Part shown: in pieces, positions 60,372-64,000 of the stretch | Layout: every line of letters begins with the position of its first letter | Position numbering within the stretch: position 1 is the first letter of the stretch | DNA from: Polyangia bacterium | GTDB lineage: Bacteria; Myxococcota_A; Polyangia; Nannocystales; Nannocystaceae | DNA: 64,000 nt | NCBI GenBank assembly: GCA_030429545.1 | Contig: JAUIFF010000001.1 | Location: 965,599 to 1,029,598 of the forward strand | Direction: 5' to 3' | Made by a program: the position numbers and the translations under genes | Notes under the pieces: model-generated | Told to the model about the DNA's origin: nothing | Databases searched by the model: none | What the model saw: only the letters and a program-made list of their open reading frames with translations

Positions 60372-61913
60372 ATGCTCGAAATGGGCCATAGGTTCGGCGA
60401 CTACGAGCTTTTGCGAAAGATCGGAAGCGGTGGCATGGCCGAAGTTTGGGTCGGCCGCCGGGTGATTGGGGTCGGGAACGCTGCCAAGTGCGTGGCTGTA
60501 AAAGTCCTGCGCACCAGTTCGCAGCCCGACAGCCGGGAGCATCACCAGTTTGTCGAGGAGACCCGGCTTTCGATGTTGCTGTCCCACTCCAACATTGTTC
60601 AGGTGTTCGATGCCGGGAGTGTGGGCCAGCGTCACTACCTCGTGATGGAGTGGGTCGATGGCATCGACCTCGCAGCTGTTGCCCAGCAGTTTCGCGAGCG
60701 CGGCCAGCACCTGCCCGACACGGTGACCGCACACTGCATCGCCGGCGTGTTGCAAGCCCTCGACTACGCGCACTCGCTCACCCATCGCGGTGGCGCGGTC
60801 GGGGTGATCCACCGCGATATTTCCCCGCACAACGTGTTGGTAAGTGTCTCGGGTGAGGTCAAGCTCGCGGATTTTGGGATCGCGCGGCAGGTCGTCGACG
60901 AGACCTCCGGCATCCACATCAAGGGCAAGTTGCGCTACATGGCCCCCGAGCAGCTACTCGGGGATACCCGCGGACCGTCGGTTGATCTCTATGCGGTCGG
61001 CGTGATGTTGCACGAGTTTTTAGACGGCACGCGGTTTCGCCAGGGGTCGCGGATGGACGAGCTCCAGCGAGTTACGCGAACTGGTGAGATTGCCCCGCTT
61101 TCGCGTGAGCATGTGCCGGAGCAGCTCGATGCCCTGCGGCTCGGGTTGCTCGCACCCGATCCGAGTGAGCGAATCCAGTCGGCTGCCGAGGCGCTTGAAC
61201 TGTTGCGGAAGTGGACGGGGCTGACCGATGCGACGGCTGAACTTGCGGCCATCGTGCGGGAGCAAGTTGGGGCTTCGGGCCCGCGCATCAGCGATCCTCA
61301 CCTCGCGCCAACACCCGGCTTTAGCAACACCCATCTCATGCCCTTGAGTCCGTCGGGAGTTGATGAGGGCAGCCCCTCACCCGGATTCGAGCTCGATCAG
61401 AGCCCCGTTGGGGTTGTTGAAAGTGCACATACTCAGACCGAGATCAGCGATGTTCTCGCAGCCATGCAACCTGTGCGTGTACAACTTCCTCGGATTTTGT
61501 GGGGTGCTGTGCTCGGGCTTGGTTGTCTCGCTGGATACTTGCTGTGGATGTTCGCGCAGCCAACAGCGATAGCGCCCGCGGTCGAAGCCGAAGTTGCACC
61601 TTCGGTTGTTGAGCCCGCACAAAAATTAGATGTACCAGCATCAAAATCGCCCCTCCCCGCGCCGATTCCCCCTGCGAAGGTCGAGCCTGAACCACGCGAA
61701 GTTGCGCCTGCGCCAGCTGCGTCCGGCGAGGTCGAGCAACACCCGCCGGCGACCCGTCGCCCACGTATGTGTGGGAACGGGCGTTGCGACACCGCCCGGG
61801 GCGAAAATTGCCATTCCTGCGCCCGCGATTGCCCGTGCGCGGGTGCACGCAAGTGTGGTCTTTGGGACGGTCGCTACCAGTGCACCGCCGAGGGGGGGCG
61901 CCTCAAGGAGTGA
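60372..61913 (+). CDS. Transmembrane Ser/Thr protein kinase with Cys-rich extracytoplasmic tail
   Basis: The ATG at 60372 gives MLEMGHRFGDYELLRKIGSGGMAEVW; RBS-like AAAGGAAG precedes. 513 residues. Kinase domain about 10-290: GSGGMAEV, VAVKV, HRDISPHN (about 147-154), DFG (about 166), APEQ. Then a Pro/Ser-rich stretch, one membrane helix (about 371-393), a Pro/Ala/Glu linker and a tail with eight Cys (CGNGRCDTARGENCHSCARDC). The layout is that of a sensor kinase of the bacterial Hanks type. A seven-base hairpin spans the stop codon (61898-61918). Confidence 0.85.
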   Translation: MLEMGHRFGDYELLRKIGSGGMAEVWVGRRVIGVGNAAKCVAVKVLRTSSQPDSREHHQFVEETRLSMLLSHSNIVQVFDAGSVGQRHYLVMEWVDGIDLAAVAQQFRERGQHLPDTVTAHCIAGVLQALDYAHSLTHRGGAVGVIHRDISPHNVLVSVSGEVKLADFGIARQVVDETSGIHIKGKLRYMAPEQLLGDTRGPSVDLYAVGVMLHEFLDGTRFRQGSRMDELQRVTRTGEIAPLSREHVPEQLDALRLGLLAPDPSERIQSAAEALELLRKWTGLTDATAELAAIVREQVGASGPRISDPHLAPTPGFSNTHLMPLSPSGVDEGSPSPGFELDQSPVGVVESAHTQTEISDVLAAMQPVRVQLPRILWGAVLGLGCLAGYLLWMFAQPTAIAPAVEAEVAPSVVEPAQKLDVPASKSPLPAPIPPAKVEPEPREVAPAPAASGEVEQHPPATRRPRMCGNGRCDTARGENCHSCARDCPCAGARKCGLWDGRYQCTAEGGRLKE

Positions 61914-61985
61914 GGCGCGAAATAAGATTTTACAGGCAACACTTGGTTTCTCTGGCCAACAGCGGCACGATCATGGGCCCGCCAC

Positions 61986-63647
61986 GTGAACGCATCTCCA
62001 ACAGATTGCACATGCCGCAACGGCCGGCGACCTCGCACTCGCTCCACCACAGGCGGTTGCCGTCGTTTCAGGCGGTCATCCGACAACGCGAACACAGGTG
62101 GTTGCTGGCGACTTGCGGTTGCAATGGCCGTGTCTGTATCGGTGGCCGCAGGGCCGGTTGCTGTCGCCAAGGCCAGCGAGCGGGTGGAGCTCGTCAAGGC
62201 GGCCGAGGAGCAGGAACGGTTGTGGGAGCAGACAAAAGACCCGCAAACGCTTGCTCGTGCGGCCGAAGCCCGGGCCGAGGCTGGTCAATACGGGCAGGCG
62301 ATCGACCTCTTTCGCCAGTTGTTGACACTACACCCAAAACTCGACCCCGCGCTTGCCCGTGTCGCCCGCAACGGGATGCTCGACGCCCGCAGCCATACCC
62401 TGCCGGTCCTCGTTACGATTGAGCCCATCGACCTGCCAGATGGTGCAACCCTAACCCTGCGCAACGGCTCGCAGCCCGACCGTCGGTGGAACCTCAAAAC
62501 CCCGCTACGTGCCCTCAAAATGGAAAGTGCGGGCCCGCGGGTGTATCGCCTCGAACTCGAGCCCGGTTCGTGGAGCCTGAGCTTGGCAGCTCCGGGGTTT
62601 CGCGAGGGGTGGTCCGAAGTTTTTGTTTCCCAGGCCCAGGTGCCCGCGGCTGTCACCGTCAACATGGTTCCCGACATGGGGACGGTAGACCTGTCCTTTC
62701 AACCGGTAAATGTCGGTGTCCAACTAGAAGTGTTGCAGGGTCCTGGGCTGGCCGAGCCGAGCGTTCAACGGGTTGCCAACGGCCGCCTGCGCCAGAATCT
62801 ACGTGTTGGCGAATGGGTGTTTGAGGCCCGAGCTGCCGGCTATCGGCCGCTTCGACAGCACCTCATGGTCCGTGCCGATCGTGTGCTCCAGGTCGACTTT
62901 CAGCTGGTTAAAATTGAGGATACCGAGCCGACTCCGGCCGAAGAACAAAGCATTCCCCCGCGCACGCGCAAACTATTTGCAGGTACACTTGGTGGGATCG
63001 GCATCGCCTCGGCGGCCGCTGGCATCGGCTTTGTGGTTGGTGGCTACAACCGGCAAACAAGTACGATGTGGCTCAACGAACAGGCCGCGATTCAGGCCGG
63101 GGTCTACAACCTCGCCGAGTTCTTTCCCGCTACCACAGAGGACTTTGAGCGCGTCGACCAGATCGAGCGCATCTACCCCAAGACCGACTACATCAACGAG
63201 ATGGCAAAGGGGCTGTCGCACGAGACAACTGGAACCGCACTGCTGGGTGCATCGGTCGGTCTGGGATTGACGGCAGTAACCGGCTACCTCGCACCTGTTG
63301 GCAAAAAGGGCGAGAAGATTTGGCTCGCCGAACTCGGTGTTGGCGCGGGCTTTACAGTGGTCGGAGGGCTCGTGTTGGGTATCGCCTCGGTTAGGTCCAA
63401 GGCCCGATTGGCCCAGGCGACGCCGCAAACCGACTACCACACCTGGCGACCGAGCCAATCATTTTTTAAGCCATTGCGCATACAACAAAATGTCGCCGGC
63501 GTGTTCCTAGGTGCCGGCATTGGTACCGTGATCGGGGCGGCAACCGGATACGGCCTGTGGCGCCGAGCAGGTGCCAAGAGTACGGCGCAGCTCGGCAGCT
63601 ATGTCACCGCAACCGGCGGGGGGCTGACCCTCCAAGGTCAGTTCTAG
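61986..63647 (+). CDS. Exported TPR/PEGA-like membrane protein
   Basis: The start is uncertain: GTG 61986 gives 553 residues, ATG 62124 about 507. A signal-like helix (about residues 42-60) leads to a TPR stretch (ERLWEQTKDPQTLARAAEARAEAGQYGQAIDLFRQLL), then PEGA-like beta repeats (about 130-310). Four hydrophobic helices follow (FAGTLGGIGIASAAAGIGFVVGG, TALLGASVGLGLTAVTGYLA and two more). This combination is frequent next to Ser/Thr kinases in myxobacteria. It starts 72 bases after the kinase gene. Palindrome copy at 62979. Confidence 0.7.
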   Translation: MNASPTDCTCRNGRRPRTRSTTGGCRRFRRSSDNANTGGCWRLAVAMAVSVSVAAGPVAVAKASERVELVKAAEEQERLWEQTKDPQTLARAAEARAEAGQYGQAIDLFRQLLTLHPKLDPALARVARNGMLDARSHTLPVLVTIEPIDLPDGATLTLRNGSQPDRRWNLKTPLRALKMESAGPRVYRLELEPGSWSLSLAAPGFREGWSEVFVSQAQVPAAVTVNMVPDMGTVDLSFQPVNVGVQLEVLQGPGLAEPSVQRVANGRLRQNLRVGEWVFEARAAGYRPLRQHLMVRADRVLQVDFQLVKIEDTEPTPAEEQSIPPRTRKLFAGTLGGIGIASAAAGIGFVVGGYNRQTSTMWLNEQAAIQAGVYNLAEFFPATTEDFERVDQIERIYPKTDYINEMAKGLSHETTGTALLGASVGLGLTAVTGYLAPVGKKGEKIWLAELGVGAGFTVVGGLVLGIASVRSKARLAQATPQTDYHTWRPSQSFFKPLRIQQNVAGVFLGAGIGTVIGAATGYGLWRRAGAKSTAQLGSYVTATGGGLTLQGQF

Positions 63648-63757
63648 CTGGTCGCGGCTGCCAGAACTCCCCGGCAACCTCTAGCTCGCCATGGCTGTCG
63701 GGCCACTCCGGGGCAACTTCTAGCTCGCAGTGCTACGTGTGCGTACACTGCCCATCA
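63641..63757. repeat. Three degraded direct repeats beginning at a stop codon
   Basis: TTCTAGCT (63642), CTCTAGCT (63679) and TTCTAGCT (63718) are 37 and 39 bases apart, with similar flanks (CCCCGGCAAC / CCGGGGCAAC). The first contains the stop codon of the membrane protein gene. The third runs into a one-mismatch copy of the iterated palindrome, TGTGCGTACA (about 63738). Confidence 0.6.
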
Positions 63758-63830
63758 AGCACTATATCTCCGAGGTGTCGCGTTGGTCCCGGCGATAGGC
63801 GTGGTCGTCAAGGTGTGATAGGGATCGAGG

Positions 63831-64000
63831 GTGTCGTGGGTTTTACTCGCATTCGGCCTGTGGGGCGCAGGATTAGCCCTCAACGCGATGTACCCCAGCC
63901 GCCGGTTTGGCGCCTTCGCGGTCCCTAGCTTTTTTGCTTCGTGGCTCACGGCCGAGCTTGCCCTGCACAACTTCGTGCTCCAGATTTTTCTTGTACTTGC
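63831..64000 (+). CDS. Start of a membrane-protein gene, 3' end outside window
   Basis: A GTG at 63831, preceded by GATCGAGG, opens a frame with no stop to the end of the window (56 codons): MSWVLLAFGLWGAGLALNAM, then YPSRRFGAFAVPSFFASWLT. Two hydrophobic stretches are visible. A known family cannot be assigned from this much sequence. Confidence 0.6.
   Translation, partial: MSWVLLAFGLWGAGLALNAMYPSRRFGAFAVPSFFASWLTAELALHNFVLQIFLVL

Overview
The window is GC-rich, densely coded bacterial DNA with no rRNA, tRNA, insertion sequence, prophage or CRISPR array that I could find. The gene content points to a myxobacterium-like member of the Myxococcota (formerly Deltaproteobacteria). The signs are many lipoproteins with clear lipoboxes, Thr/Gly-rich or Cys-rich secreted proteins of the Plesiocystis/Enhygromyxa type, MopE-like Asp/Cys repeats, thrombospondin-type-3 calcium repeats, two Ser/Thr kinases, an FHA protein and a PP2C phosphatase. 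The genus cannot be fixed from sequence alone.

Layout. 1-3069: 3' part of a giant TPR protein. 3.4-7.3 kb: MopE-like lipoprotein, then LapA-like, LapB-like and AI-2E-family membrane genes. 7.4-11.6 kb: DNA polymerase I (proofreading site apparently dead) and a CCA-adding enzyme. 11.8-16.2 kb (minus strand): DUF507, ETF-alpha-like, ATP-grasp acyl-CoA-synthetase-like, monoacylglycerol-lipase-like and lipoprotein genes in one operon. 16.3-20.1 kb: a Nudix gene, then a minus-strand cysteine operon (Rrf2 regulator, CysK, CysO-like sulfur carrier, CysM-like synthase, JAMM protease). 20.3-22.0 kb: EF-P and its lysyl-transferase EpmA. 22.2-30.1 kb: TPR lipoprotein, TonB, ExbB, two ExbD and a 1304-residue calcium-repeat lipoprotein. 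30.3-36.1 kb: lipoproteins plus a TPR-kinase/TPR-FHA pair.

36.7-44.2 kb: a five-gene cluster around a RavA-like MoxR ATPase and a vWA protein. 44.2-45.7 kb: an OB-fold/PolB-type exonuclease whose 3' end is copied several times downstream. 46.2-55.0 kb: SppA, small lipoproteins, TyrRS, L,D-transpeptidase, PP2C-cNMP fusion and a DsbA-fold-like protein. 55.2-58.2 kb: an operon with an ECF sigma factor and a new-looking partner family that has a paralogue at 49.3 kb. 58.4 kb to the end: lysine-2,3-aminomutase-like enzyme, methyltransferase, transmembrane Ser/Thr kinase, TPR/PEGA-like membrane protein and the start of one more gene.

The strongest unexplained signal is not a gene. A short interrupted palindrome, TGYANNTRCA (extended form KTGYANNTRCAM), occurs at least 43 times across the window, in genes and between them, where about two would be expected by chance from base composition. 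Inside genes it sits overwhelmingly in one reading frame (NNT GYA NNT RCA). It is also built into a tandem array at 44.25-44.64 kb. It behaves like a highly iterated palindrome comparable in kind to cyanobacterial HIP1, but with a different sequence.
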